Source: DATJPW01 sp963752855
GTDB taxonomy: Bacteria; Desulfobacterota; Desulfomonilia; Desulfomonilales; Desulfomonilaceae
Reading direction: 5' to 3'
Assembly: GCA_963752855.1 (NCBI GenBank)
Contig: CAVVZX010000045.1
Span: 372,001-436,000, forward strand
DNA length: 64,000 bases
Made by a program: the position numbers and the translations under genes. This document shows positions 21,043 to 30,899 of this stretch, piece by piece. A model generated the notes under the pieces. It had not been told where the DNA came from, did not search any database, and saw only the letters and a list, made by a program, of their open reading frames with translations. Position 1 is the first letter of the stretch. The number at the start of each line of letters is the position of its first letter.

Positions 21043-21117
21043 GAAAGACCTTCCGGGGAACCCTTTCTTGTGCAAAGGATTGTTTCGTTTGCTCCCCCCG
21101 AAGACGCTAACTTTCTA

Positions 21118-21172
21118 TCGCCATTCCGGCGAAAGCCGGGATCCAGAATGGCGCCCGCCTTCGCGGGCATCC
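21118..21172. repeat. Short palindromic intergenic repeat
   Basis: Two adjacent hairpins: CCGGCGAAAGCCGG and GCCCGCCTTCGCGGGC, joined by a GATCCAGAATGG spacer. The same style of sequence (hairpin, then a variant of ATCCAG) recurs at 54331-54385. It sits between the convergent DUF6178-like and foldase genes and may act as a transcription or mRNA-end element, but has no T-run. Confidence 0.55.
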
Positions 21173-21234
21173 AAGTCTGGACACCGTTTTCAACCGGGTG
21201 ACGGAAGAAAATAGTTTTCCCCCTGGCTATCTTC

Positions 21235-22131
21235 TCAATTCTTGGGGCCAGCTGTGGGTCCGGTGGGGAGCGCCGGAGCGGCGGAAGCCTTATCGCCCGT
21301 CGGCTGGGTAACCTGCACGTTCATTTTTTTCCTCAGATCAGTCGCCAGTTTTTCATACTGTTCCTGTTGCGTTTCGAATTTTAGCCTCTCGATTATGGAA
21401 TCCTTGACTTGGTCGAGCGAGGTTTCTTGAGGCGCTCTCTTGTCTTCAAGAAGCAATACGTGGTACCCGAATCGGCTTTTTACAGGGCCCGATATTTGGC
21501 CATTCTGCATGGTGAATGCCGCATCCTCTATTTCTTTTACCAGAGTGCCCTTGGGCAACCAATCCAAACTCCCGCCTTTGGCTCTGCTGGGACATATTGA
21601 CACCTTGTTCGCAATATCTCCAAATTTTTCACCTTTCTTTAGGCGGTCCAGCACATCTTTGGCTTCTTTCTCGGTTTTCACCAGAATGTGGCGCAGAAGG
21701 ACGCTTTCCGGGATGACAAATTGCGAGCGGTTTTTCTCGTAGTATGCCTTTGCCTCCGCGTCGGTGGGTGCTTGGAGATTCTTGGTCATTTTGTCTAAAT
21801 ATACTCTGGCAAGAAGATCGTTAGTGGTATAGGCCAACAACTTCTGGATTTCGGGGTCCTTATCCAGGCCCTGCTTTTTAGCTTCAGCCGCCATTACGTG
21901 GATGTTTACAAGGTAATCCAGCGCCTTACCTTGGCCTTCCGGGGTCTGATAGAATTTGTCGGGGAAAGACGCGACCATGTCGTTCAGGTCCTTTTCTGTC
22001 ACGGTCTGGTCACCGATTTTGGCCAGCACCTTGTCCTGTGCTGCCGCGCCCGAACCATTCACGACCGAGAAGGCCACGGCCAAACTGGCAATAATCAAAA
22101 AACATCTTAAGATCAGATAGTTGGTTGACAC
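21235..22131 (-). CDS. Periplasmic parvulin-type peptidyl-prolyl isomerase
   Basis: A SurA/PrsA/PpiC-like foldase of 298 residues. Signal peptide (about 1-31, core FLIIASLAVAFSVV), a helical chaperone part (DKVLAKIGDQTVTEKDLNDM ...), a parvulin domain (about 140-235: LRHILVKTEKEAKDVL, GGSLDWLPKGTLVKEIEDAA, SRFGYHVLLLED), and a low-complexity Pro/Ala tail. It should act on outer-membrane or secreted proteins in the periplasm. GTG start at 22131 has AAGGAG 6-7 bases upstream. A good promoter lies 77 bases further up. Monocistronic. Confidence 0.92.
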   Translation of the reverse strand: MSTNYLILRCFLIIASLAVAFSVVNGSGAAAQDKVLAKIGDQTVTEKDLNDMVASFPDKFYQTPEGQGKALDYLVNIHVMAAEAKKQGLDKDPEIQKLLAYTTNDLLARVYLDKMTKNLQAPTDAEAKAYYEKNRSQFVIPESVLLRHILVKTEKEAKDVLDRLKKGEKFGDIANKVSICPSRAKGGSLDWLPKGTLVKEIEDAAFTMQNGQISGPVKSRFGYHVLLLEDKRAPQETSLDQVKDSIIERLKFETQQEQYEKLATDLRKKMNVQVTQPTGDKASAAPALPTGPTAGPKN

Positions 22132-22207
22132 TTTTTTCTCCTTCTATTCGGCAATGGATGTAAGTCTATGATAAAACGGGAGGTTAGTTAGCTATCAGCA
22201 ATGGAAA

Positions 22208-22236
22208 TTTATAGCATACTATATTAATCAAGTCAA
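22208..22236 (-). promoter_or_regulatory. Sigma-70 promoter of the parvulin gene
   Basis: On the minus strand TTGACT (22236-22231) and TATAAA (22213-22208) are separated by exactly 17 bases, five of six matches in each box. The -10 lies 77 bases before the GTG. In 22237-22590 I see no supported gene. Confidence 0.65.
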
Positions 22237-22590
22237 ATTGTGCTGCCGCAGGACTTTCTCTCTCAATTCGGGGCCACGATATTTAGTTCATTCTTTCCTT
22301 CACGGCGAACCGGGTGTACGTGAAGGAATTAGAATGAATCCTTTTATCTACTTGTTACCTGACGTGCTCTGGTTCTTTTCCGGACATGGATCGAATGTGG
22401 AGATCCCGCAAAGTCATTGTTTGGTACAATTTATGTTATGATCTGGCTTGAACCTATTGATTTTCGGCTTTCTTTTGCCCAAAGACAACTCCACCTCAAA
22501 GAGGACCGCACTTCGCACTTAATGGCTATTTCTTGCCGGATAGATTAGGAGCATTTATACTAGGGCGAGTTGATTGATGAGGGGCTACAA

Positions 22591-23203
22591 TTGATAAAAC
22601 GGGTTTCTGAATTACTGGTTTGGTTTCTGCTCGCGATGAGTCTCTTCCTGGCCTCGTGTAGCTCGATGGGGGAGACGGCGGGACCTCGCAAGCCGCCGGC
22701 TGCGCCGGAAGACGTTCAGGTCCGGGTCGAATGAAAGCGGACTGCAAGTATTTTGGAGAAATGTGCCCGGGGCGACGCATTACACGGTCTTCTGGGGGAC
22801 CGAAAGCGGGCAGTACAGAAGCATAGGGAATTGCGCCACGAATTCAGCGTTCATTTCCGATCTTGTGATAGGCGACCTCTATTATGTGGCCGTAACTTCC
22901 TGGAACGCGCGCGGCGAAAGCAACTATTCGCCGGAACAGACTGTCGTATATGACACCAACCCGGCCCGTGCGGATATTTATCTCGCCAAGGGAAATGACG
23001 CCATGAAACGAGGGCTTACGAATCAAGCCTACGCGTATTTCTGCGCGGCTATCCGGCTCGATCCTGAGAATGTGGAAGCTTACCGGTCTCGAGCTGTCTT
23101 ATACGAAATAATGAACTGGAATGAGTTGGCCGGCAAAGACCACCAAATGGCAGAAAAGCTTCAGAAAAATCGTACAGTCTCCGCCAGGGTTTCCAGTAAG
23201 TAA
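22591..23203 (+). CDS. Lipoprotein with FnIII and TPR-like parts (one frameshift)
   Basis: TTG start at 22591 with GAGGGG about 6 bases upstream gives a lipoprotein signal (LLVWFLLAMSLFLASC, lipobox LASC). A shift near 22725 then leads into a fibronectin III-like module (LQVFWRNVPGATHYTVFWG to YYVAVTSWNARGESNYS, about 75 residues) and a TPR-like pair of helices (AKGNDAMKRGLTNQAYAYF, AIRLDPENVEAYRSRAVL). Predicted cell-envelope scaffold. It resembles the FnIII lipoprotein in the arg-lys run in its first half. The insertion sequence begins shortly after its stop. Confidence 0.7.
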
Positions 23204-23347
23204 GCGCCCAGTGATATCTGTCGGTCTCCGCTACTTCGTCTTCACATCGCGCATCAAAAAAAGTTAAAAACCTCGTTGTTCTTGAGGAATCAAGAGGATA
23301 GAATCCGGTTTGCGTTAAGGATCTATCACCAACGAGGTGCACCTATT

Positions 23348-24865
23348 ATGGCTCAAGGGGTTCTTCCTTTCCATTACGAAGTTGAAAAGAGACCTGGGGG
23401 GATGACGGCGCTGGCGGGATTGCCGACATATCTGGAATTTGGATATGTGATGGGGTTGAGCAAGGCCATCGAGAATCGGCTCAAGATTCGATCAGGGGAC
23501 CAGGGTTGGTCTGACTCCGAGACGGTGATGGCTCTGATACTGCTGAATCTGGCGGACGGCCAAGGGTTGAGCGACCTGGAGATCTTGGAAGGAGACGAAG
23601 GATTTTGTCGCGTACTTCGGGAGTCGGTGGGGCTGGGAAAACCGCGGCAGGAGAGAAGAGCTCTGAGCAAGAGACTGCGCAAGGGGCAAAAGAGGTCGGC
23701 GCCGTCTCCTTCTTCGGCCGGCCGGTATCTGTATCATTTTCACGATCCCGAGCAGGAGAAGCTGAAGGAGGCGGGCACTTCTTTCATACCGGCGCCGACC
23801 CCACGTTTGCGAGCGATGATGCAAGTGAACGGGGATTTTCTGGGCTCTGTGCAGAAGCGGTCTCCTCAAGAGGTAGCGACTCTGGATCTCGATGCGACAG
23901 TGGTGGAGACGAACAAGCGAGAAGCGCTCTACTGTTACAAGGGACACAAAGCGTATCAGCCGTTGCAGGTGTACTGGGCGGAACAGGATCTCATTGTCCA
24001 CTCTGAGTTCCGAGACGGCAACGTCTGGGCCGGTACGGAGAATCTTCGTGTGTTTCAGGAGGCTTTGGCCTTCTTGCCCGCTGGCGTGTCTAAGGTATAT
24101 TTGCGGTCGGATACGGCGGCTTATCAGCATGACCTGATGAGGTTCTGTGATGACCCGAAGAAGCTGCGTTTCGGGGTTATCGAGTTCGCCATAGGGGCCA
24201 AGGTATCCGAATCGTTCAAGCGAGCCGTGGGTGAGGTAGAAGAATCCGAGTGGCGCCGGTTGTATCGCAAGACAGAGAAAGGCCTGGTTGCGACGGGTCA
24301 AGAGTACGCGGAGGTCTGTTTCGTTCCCGAGGAGCTTGCACGCAAGAAAGATGGTCCATGTTTCCGGTACCTGGCTATTCGCGAGGTTTTGGAGCAGCCG
24401 GGACTTCCGGAGATGGAGGGGCAAGTTTCATTGCCGTTTCCTACCATGAATATCGGGTCGGTAAAATACAAGGTGTTCGGGGTTGTAACGAATCGTGACA
24501 TCCCTGGAGATGAGCTGATTTGGTGGTACAGGGAGCGCTGCGGAAAATCTGAAGAGGCGCATTCCGTGATGAAGGAAGATCTTGCTGGTGGCAGACTTCC
24601 CTCAGGGTATTTTGGTGTAAACGCAGCATGGTGGCACATCATGATCCTGGCTTTGAACCTGAACTCGGCCATGAAACGCTTGGTTCTGGGCGAAGCATGG
24701 GCGGGCAAGCGCATGAAGGCCATCCGGTTCTGGTTAATCAAGCTGCCGGGTCGCGTACTCAAACGTGCCCGCATGCTGCGAGTTCGACTCGTTGGGGGGC
24801 ATGCGTCGAACGAGACACTCTTTGAGATGAGAAGGAGGATACTGAACCTTTGCGAATCGGGCTAG
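23348..24865 (+). CDS. IS1380-type transposase
   Basis: A 505-residue DDE transposase: TLDLDATVVETNKREALYCY contains the first catalytic aspartate, LRSDTAAYQHDLM the second, and the WYRERCGKSEEAHSVMKED segment the glutamate region. Length and motifs match the IS1380 family. ATG 23348 follows GAGG; an upstream in-frame start at 23276 would add unconserved residues. The gene is uninterrupted, so the element may be active. It is GC-richer and has many long antisense open frames. Confidence 0.9.
   Translation: MAQGVLPFHYEVEKRPGGMTALAGLPTYLEFGYVMGLSKAIENRLKIRSGDQGWSDSETVMALILLNLADGQGLSDLEILEGDEGFCRVLRESVGLGKPRQERRALSKRLRKGQKRSAPSPSSAGRYLYHFHDPEQEKLKEAGTSFIPAPTPRLRAMMQVNGDFLGSVQKRSPQEVATLDLDATVVETNKREALYCYKGHKAYQPLQVYWAEQDLIVHSEFRDGNVWAGTENLRVFQEALAFLPAGVSKVYLRSDTAAYQHDLMRFCDDPKKLRFGVIEFAIGAKVSESFKRAVGEVEESEWRRLYRKTEKGLVATGQEYAEVCFVPEELARKKDGPCFRYLAIREVLEQPGLPEMEGQVSLPFPTMNIGSVKYKVFGVVTNRDIPGDELIWWYRERCGKSEEAHSVMKEDLAGGRLPSGYFGVNAAWWHIMILALNLNSAMKRLVLGEAWAGKRMKAIRFWLIKLPGRVLKRARMLRVRLVGGHASNETLFEMRRRILNLCESG
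23348..24865 (+). mobile_element. IS1380-family insertion sequence (ends not resolved)
   Basis: Only the transposase-bearing core can be delimited. I found no terminal inverted repeat or target duplication between 23204-23347 and 24866-25000, although CCTCGTTG at 23271 is mirrored by CAACGAGG at 23329 inside the left flank. Insertion lies between a lipoprotein and a glycosyltransferase gene and does not appear to break either. Confidence 0.6.
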
Positions 24866-25190
24866 ATAGCGTCGCAGACGGGGAGAAATGAAGCGCAGAG
24901 GGGGAAACAGATTGACCGGGGGGGGGGTAGTGTGCCTGAGATCCGCCCGACCAGGGGGAATCCGGCATACGAATCGGTCCAACGTGCTACGAAGTCCGGT
25001 TCGCATGGGCGGGGGGACATAACCAAGGGTAAATTTTCGGCCCAAGGGGACATCAAGAGATCCCCCGCCAAATGTGGTGGTGGATTAGCGAAACTTGCTC
25101 CTGGACAAAAAGTCAAAAAAGTATAAACTGATAAGATTCAGCGTATATGACGGGAGCCAGGGTGGGGGCGAGCTATGAGGATGGGAGCCG
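24866..25190. other. Gene-free stretch right of the insertion sequence
   Basis: No coding signal on either strand. It contains a run of ten or more G near 24918 and several G-rich purine tracts, which may be poorly sequenced. It may include the right end of the insertion sequence. Confidence 0.4.
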
Positions 25191-26371
25191 ATGTGGACTG
25201 ACTGGGCTGCGTGGGCAGGTGTTATATTTGTTATCGTAGTTCTCGTTGGAACTTATGCGTCTCGATTTAGTCTTTCTCAAGGTCTTTCTTACTGAACCGA
25301 AAATGATCGGCCCCATTGATCAGAACCCAGGCACGCGCCTGCCGCTTATTTCCATAATAATACCCGCAAAAGACGAAGAAGCTCATATCGAAAAGTCGGC
25401 CCGAGCTGTGCTCGCCTCCGACTATAAGAGCCTTGAACTCATACTAGTGGATGATCGAAGCCAAGATGGCACCTTTAGCATCATGCAAGAACTGGCCCGG
25501 GAAGATCCCAGGGTTAAAGTGACTGCCGTAAGGGACCTGCCCGGAGGGTGGACCGGGAAAACTCACGCCATGTTTCAGGGAGCGGCCAAGTCCACGGGAG
25601 AGATTCTCCTCTTTACCGACGCAGATACTGCTTTGAGCCCGGATGCTTTGTCGAGATCTTTGAATTTCTTCATAAAAGAGAATTTGGACATGCTGAGTTT
25701 GCTACCCGCCTTTGCCAGCCGCGGATTCATCGAAGACGCGGTTTATACCCATTTGGCGCTTGGCCTTTCATTTTTCTATCCCCTGACTGAAGTCAATGAT
25801 ACCGCTAAACCTGGCGGTCTGGCCTCAGGCTGTTTCATAATGTTGCGCGAAGACAGTGTACGAGGAAATAGGGACATGGCGCAGTTTCAAGCATGAAGTC
25901 ACCGAAGATGTAGCTCTGAGCAAGGCCGTCAAGGCGCACGGGCGCAAATTGATGGTGCTTAGAGGGGCCGGTGTGCTCAGCACCAAGCCTTTTGACGGCA
26001 TCTCGGAGGTGTGTGGATTCTGGAAACGAACTTATTATGGTGGCCTCGAGCGAAACATCTCCAGAATAGCGCGGTTGGCCACAAATTACGTGGCGTTGAC
26101 CATAACGGCTTTGCTGTTCGTGTTTTCGGGGATTGCGCTGTTCAACGGCGCCACTACGACCGGGGTGACGGTGCTTTTTTACTTGGCCGGCATGGCGACA
26201 GCGGCAGTCATAATACCGTTCAGCTTTTTCATAAACCAGGAGGATGGAAACTGGTTGTACGGCTTGACGGCTCCGCTCGGGATAGCAATAAGCGCTTGGG
26301 TGGCGTTCTCTGCGCTGATGGCAGTGTTGTCCGATCAAGGAATACGATGGCGCGGGTCAACATACAAATGA
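25191..26371 (+). CDS. Membrane glycosyltransferase family 2 (HpnB-like), two frameshifts
   Basis: Family-2 glycosyltransferase with an N-terminal membrane helix (AGVIFVIVVLVG), a nucleotide-sugar domain (SIIIPAKDEEAHIEKSARA, LVDDRSQDGT, GGWTGKTHAMFQGA, the DxD in FTDADTAL), the acceptor loop HEVTEDVALSK and about three C-terminal helices ending in GIRWRGSTY. This layout is shared with hopanoid-associated HpnB-like enzymes, but the substrate is not proven. ATG 25191 has GGAG 5 bases upstream; shifts near 25285 and 25857 break the frame. It acts at the inner membrane. Confidence 0.8.
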
Positions 26372-26550
26372 CAATGTATTGCACGGGCAATTTCCATCAT
26401 GCGGCTGTGATTGGTGAAGCTCATGGCGCCTGATGATGAGGGGACGCCAAGCAGGATGGGCGCTGGAGAAAAGGATTGACCGTGTCGCGGGTTTTACTGA
26501 TATCATGCGAAGCCCGTTTACAGAAGCGCCGAGTGAAAGGAGACGGTTCC

Positions 26551-27385
26551 ATGAAGTTCTTTAGAGGATGGTTGAGACTGGCCGTGCTCATGTCAGTAAC
26601 CATTTTGCTTTTCGCTCTCCCGTGGGTGTCGCTCGCCGAGGAATATAAGACTTTTTCCGGTGAAGAATATGGATTCACGATGCAGTATCCGGCCAATTGG
26701 GTCAAAATAGAGAAACCCAAGGGTAATTATTATGTAATCTTCCAGTCTCCCGATCTGACGGATAATTTTCGGAATCGGATCCACGTCGCCGCGCACAAAC
26801 CAGTAAAAGATCCGCTCAACGTCTATCTCCAGGAATTCCGCAATGGGATTGCCGATCTGCAAAAACAGGCCGGCGCCGCCGGGGCAAGAGAGAAACAGGA
26901 AGTTAAGCTCGTCGATGAAGGCGAATTCAAATGTGAAGTCCCGGGAGCATACTTTTTCTTTATTCAGGCGTACGAAAGCAATCTCAAAATCTGGATGGAT
27001 ATAGTTATCGTCTACTATAAGCTATGAACAGACGCTTCTCAGAATTTCATGCCTAGCCCCGTCTTCCGTGATGGAAAAATTTCAACCGCTCTTTAATGAT
27101 GTTCTTGTTTCGGTGAAATTCGCTAGTGAAGGAAAGCCGTCCTTTACGCAACCTCCTGCGCCGGCTGGTCCGTCGGCCCCGCCGCTGGGCGCATCGCCGC
27201 CCCAGACTCGACCTGCTCCAACGCCATCCGCTCCTCGGGAGTTGAGGCCGAGTTTGGAACCCAGACAACCAGGTGTACAGGTTCAACCGAGGCAACCGGC
27301 TGAGCAAACGGCTCCGGCCCCCCGACCGGGCCCCAGGGGCCCCGTAGGTGGGCCCGAAAGGCCGGGCACCGGAATAGTAGAGTAA
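26551..27385 (+). CDS. Secreted PsbP-like protein with proline-rich tail (one frameshift)
   Basis: AAAGGAG lies 8 bases before ATG 26551. A signal peptide (LRLAVLMSVTILLFALPWV, cleavage after SLA) precedes a PsbP/DUF1795-like beta-sandwich of about 150 residues (KTFSGEEYGFTMQYPANWVK, YYVIFQSPDL). A shift near 27022 changes frame; the domain then ends (MEKFQPLFNDVLVSVKF) and a tail of about 80 residues very rich in Pro, Arg and Gln follows. Function unknown; members are often exported lipid- or protein-binding modules. It lies 44 bases before the fused lipid enzyme. Confidence 0.7.
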
Positions 27386-27428
27386 TGTGATTGCATCCGT
27401 CTAGGGGGCTATTGCGAGGTTAATCTGA

Positions 27429-29807
27429 ATGCGTATGCGCCGTATTATAGAACTGTTCGAGTCTTATGATAAGTTTCTAGAATTCAAGGAGACCCTTCCC
27501 GAAATTCCACCGCTACCTTTGGATTCGCAAGGGATGAAGGAACGAGCGCTTGAATTGGCCGAGAAATATGAGCCGAGAAGCGACAGAAGCGAGTTGAAAC
27601 GAGCCCTTGCTGAACTGGAAGTATTCTTTGACCCGATCACATTTGGACAGAAACGTGCCATCCTTGAGTTCCTGGCCGGCGCCTTTTTCATTGATATTTC
27701 TCGCCCGGTTTCGTCCTCCATCATTCGTAAAATAGCTGGATTTCAAGGACCCAAATTCTTTTTCATAGGCCATAGTTCGTATTTCGATTACATATTGGCA
27801 GCTCGGTTGATTCGGCATGTGGGCCTGCCAGAGCCAGTTATCCACACGTCCGGGACTGTTACACTCGGGTGGGTGTCTCGCCTGCTCAAAGGATTCCGTG
27901 CTCTGAAACTGGCGAAGAGTTTTTCTCCACTTCAGCATAGGGCTTATGCCTGGTATTGCGCAGCCCTGGCGGAACGGAATGAGACGCAGGCGCTGTTTGC
28001 CAGAACGAGCCGATACATGGTCAGATCTCGCGACGGAGTCCTACGCGAACCATACGTGCCCCACGGGATACTGGCCGCGGTGAAAGCTACAGGCAGGGCG
28101 TTGATAGCGCCTGTAGCTATTTCCTATTCGATTATTCCCGAAGACAGATTTCTCGTATCTCCGAATTTATTCCCGGTGCTCTCTATGTTTCGACATGGAC
28201 GGAATTATCTGGCGCGGCTCCTCTTGGGCATCGGCCCGGCGGAAAAAACATTCGGTGGTCTTTCCGGCATATTTGGGGAGTTAAGTGTGGATGTCGGAGA
28301 ACCTTTTGAATTGAATGATGATGATTCTCTGTCCTCGCAACGGATAGCTCACAGAGCCATAGAAGAGATCGCCCGCAACAAGATGATTCATCCCAGCCAA
28401 TTGGTTGCGAAGGCCATGCAGGGGCGGGAAACCCTTGATAAGCGGACTCTTCGGGAGCAAACGGAGCGGGAAATAAATAACATAAGATTATTGTTCAGGA
28501 CGAGATACCACAAGGAAGCGCCTCTGAATCCTCTGATCATGTCGGACTTGCCTGAGGCCATTGAAAAGGGTCTTAGAGATTTGACCGCCCGACGTGCCGT
28601 TCGCAAGACGGTTTTTCGCCGGGGATATTCTGCCAACAATCCGTCTTTACTGGCATTTTACGCTTATCACGCGGATCGAAGGATATATCCCCTCAGCGGC
28701 AAGAATACGATGACAGTGGTGAACGCGGGCGTGTGGGGATATACACTAGCCCTACATATCGGAATTAATCTCCTGAGAAATGAGAAGCTGTCTGAGCAAT
28801 CAGTCATCCTTTATGATTCGAGAGAAGACCTGATTGAGAAGCTCACGGTCGATGGCAGGCATCCATGGCACTTTAGGGACATTAGTGTACCACGGACGGT
28901 AAGACCCGAGGCCGATCTGAGAGCGGCTGTCGGGGATACTTCGCTGATTCTGATCGTGACCCCGAGCAAGTATTACTATTCCACCCTCGTCAAGGTCCTG
29001 GAATTAGCTCCTGAAGGCGCGGATTTGGTGATCGCTACGAAAGGCTTCATACCTGAGACTGGATTGCTTCCTTGTCAGACGGCTCGTCTGGAGATGGAGC
29101 GACTTGGCAAGAGGATTAGCATTTCGGTGCTTTCGGGCGCCAACTTGGCTCATGAAATCGTCCAAGGCGGCGCCGGTGTGACCCAGATTGCGTGCGAACA
29201 ATATCAGACATTTGAAAGACTCAGACCGCTACTCGAAACGCCGATGTTTCGCGTGGTCTACTCTGCGGATGTAATTGGGACCACAATTGCAGCAGCCCTG
29301 AAAAACGTGTACGCAATAGGTTTCGGCATTCTCGAAGGCTCGAAAAAGGCCCCGGAAAACTTTCTGGCGACTTTTGCCACTCTTGCTACCGCGGAAATCA
29401 GAACCTTCGGCATTCTCTTGGGCGCATTGCCGGAGACTTTCGACGCGGAGAGCCAAGTGTGGATGGCCGACCTGTTGGCGACTTGTCGTGGAGGAAGGTC
29501 CGCTCAATTCGGTAGAGACTTGGCCCAGATGGACGAGAAGCATGGAAAAGCGCGGTCGGCATGGACTCTCATGGAACAGTACAGCAAGAAACGCATAGCG
29601 ATTGAGGGGTTTGAAGCAGCGCGGTTCGCTCAAAGAATGGCTTCACAGAGGGGCTTTCATCCACCGATTCTTGGAGAAATCTATTCTATACTGCACGGCG
29701 GAAAACAGGTGGAAGTGCAGGCATTTATTGAAAAGTGCCTTGATGCGCTCGGTCAAAGGAATATCTACCCCCTGTCCGCCACATTTCGCTCCCGACCGAT
29801 GAAATAG
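27429..29807 (+). CDS. Fused glycerophosphate acyltransferase (PlsB/PlsC-like) and glycerol-3-phosphate dehydrogenase (GpsA-like)
   Basis: One uninterrupted 792-residue chain with two enzymes of phospholipid synthesis. Residues about 85-330: acyltransferase with the HX4D motif in GHSSYFDYI, a later GTVTLGW strand, LREPYVPHG and the ALIAPVAISYS strand. Residues about 430-750: NAD-dependent dehydrogenase with the dinucleotide loop NAGVWGYTLAL, IVTPSKYYYSTL, SVLSGANLAHEI, catalytic lysine in AAALKNVYAIGFGI, and LLATCRGGRSAQFGRDL. The order implies DHAP reduction to glycerol-3-phosphate and acylation to lysophosphatidate in one protein. The nucleotide loop has N for the usual first G. Upstream GAGG is about 10 bases from the ATG. 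Because the chain has no shift, the fusion looks real. Confidence 0.85.
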   Translation: MRMRRIIELFESYDKFLEFKETLPEIPPLPLDSQGMKERALELAEKYEPRSDRSELKRALAELEVFFDPITFGQKRAILEFLAGAFFIDISRPVSSSIIRKIAGFQGPKFFFIGHSSYFDYILAARLIRHVGLPEPVIHTSGTVTLGWVSRLLKGFRALKLAKSFSPLQHRAYAWYCAALAERNETQALFARTSRYMVRSRDGVLREPYVPHGILAAVKATGRALIAPVAISYSIIPEDRFLVSPNLFPVLSMFRHGRNYLARLLLGIGPAEKTFGGLSGIFGELSVDVGEPFELNDDDSLSSQRIAHRAIEEIARNKMIHPSQLVAKAMQGRETLDKRTLREQTEREINNIRLLFRTRYHKEAPLNPLIMSDLPEAIEKGLRDLTARRAVRKTVFRRGYSANNPSLLAFYAYHADRRIYPLSGKNTMTVVNAGVWGYTLALHIGINLLRNEKLSEQSVILYDSREDLIEKLTVDGRHPWHFRDISVPRTVRPEADLRAAVGDTSLILIVTPSKYYYSTLVKVLELAPEGADLVIATKGFIPETGLLPCQTARLEMERLGKRISISVLSGANLAHEIVQGGAGVTQIACEQYQTFERLRPLLETPMFRVVYSADVIGTTIAAALKNVYAIGFGILEGSKKAPENFLATFATLATAEIRTFGILLGALPETFDAESQVWMADLLATCRGGRSAQFGRDLAQMDEKHGKARSAWTLMEQYSKKRIAIEGFEAARFAQRMASQRGFHPPILGEIYSILHGGKQVEVQAFIEKCLDALGQRNIYPLSATFRSRPMK

Positions 29808-29879
29808 CTGCGGCGCACTATCTGGTTGTCACTCATAAACTAATGATGCCGGTCATGTGATTGTGGGAGATCACCGCCT

Positions 29880-30899
29880 ATGAACCAAAATTATCCGCCA
29901 GAACCGGGATTTATTTGCGTCAAACAACTCAAGGACGGCGATAGTGTTCTGCAATACTTCCAACTTAGAGCCAAAGATATTCGCAAGACTCGCTCAGGAC
30001 AGGATTACCTTGACCTGACCGTAGGTGACGCGACTGGAACCATTACCGGGAAAATGTGGTCAGACGCTATTCGGAAGTGGGGACATGATTTCGGGGCCGG
30101 GGATTTCATAAAGATCGAAGGTCACGTTGAATCGTATCGAGACCGGTTCCAAATCATCGTGGATAAGATTCGACGTGCTGATCCCACAGAGATTCCCGAT
30201 GTCTCAATATTGATCCGAACGAGTCAACGCGAACCCGGTTCTCTTCTGGAAGAGCTGAAGGCCATTGCTGCTACTTTGCAACCGGAATCGCTTAGCGAAG
30301 TTGTGCTTCATATTATGGATAAATACTCGTCCGCTCTCATGACCTGCCCCGCAGCCAGAATGATCCACCACGCGTACAAAGGCGGTCTGGTTGAACACGT
30401 TTGCGCCGTAACTCGTAAGGTCGAAGCAATATTACAGATTGAGAAAAACATAAACCGCGGGGTTGCCTTAGCAGGCGCCATATTGCATGATATAGGAAAG
30501 ATCGCTGAGTTTAATCCCAACGGGCAAGACAGAACACCTGAGGGCAGGCTCATCGGTCACGTGGCGCTTGGCGTCAAAATTGTCCGAGACGCTGCGCTTG
30601 AAAAGGGGATGGCCGATAGCGCATGGCTAGCTGAGATAGAGCATATTATACTGTCACATCATGGCGAGACTCAGTTCGGGGCCCCGGTCAGACCTCTGAC
30701 TCGTGAGGCTATGGTAGTCCACTTCATTGACAATCTGGATTCGAAGCTAAAAATAATTGAAGAGGCCCTTGAAACCGCTGATTCCGCCGGCTTTAGCCCA
30801 TATAATAAGTGGTTGGAAGGACGGGCTTTTGCTGGAAGCAAGCCCGATGCCCAGGAGGATGACGATGTCGACAATGCAAGAGAAATTGGCAGAGATTAG
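29880..30899 (+). CDS. yhaM: 3'-5' exoribonuclease YhaM family (OB-fold plus HD domain)
   Basis: A 339-residue nuclease-like protein. N-terminal OB fold (about 10-110, DLTVGDATGTITGKMWS), then an HD domain (about 160-300) with H in GGLVEHVCAV, the HD pair in AILHDIGKI, and EHIILSHHGE plus HFIDNLDSKL. This pairing is the YhaM signature, linked to RNA or DNA turnover. The last 35 bases overlap the start of prfB, so the two are translationally linked, or an undetected error has extended this end. GGGAG lies before the ATG. Confidence 0.85.
   Translation: MNQNYPPEPGFICVKQLKDGDSVLQYFQLRAKDIRKTRSGQDYLDLTVGDATGTITGKMWSDAIRKWGHDFGAGDFIKIEGHVESYRDRFQIIVDKIRRADPTEIPDVSILIRTSQREPGSLLEELKAIAATLQPESLSEVVLHIMDKYSSALMTCPAARMIHHAYKGGLVEHVCAVTRKVEAILQIEKNINRGVALAGAILHDIGKIAEFNPNGQDRTPEGRLIGHVALGVKIVRDAALEKGMADSAWLAEIEHIILSHHGETQFGAPVRPLTREAMVVHFIDNLDSKLKIIEEALETADSAGFSPYNKWLEGRAFAGSKPDAQEDDDVDNAREIGRD

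Noticed and set aside
22238..22441. Possible 67-residue plus-strand gene
   Set aside because: No ribosome site and an irregular composition; it lies in the upstream region of the parvulin gene.
23492..24424. Open frame of 310 residues, minus strand
   Set aside because: Lies wholly antisense to the intact transposase, low-complexity Leu/Arg/Gln composition, no ribosome site.
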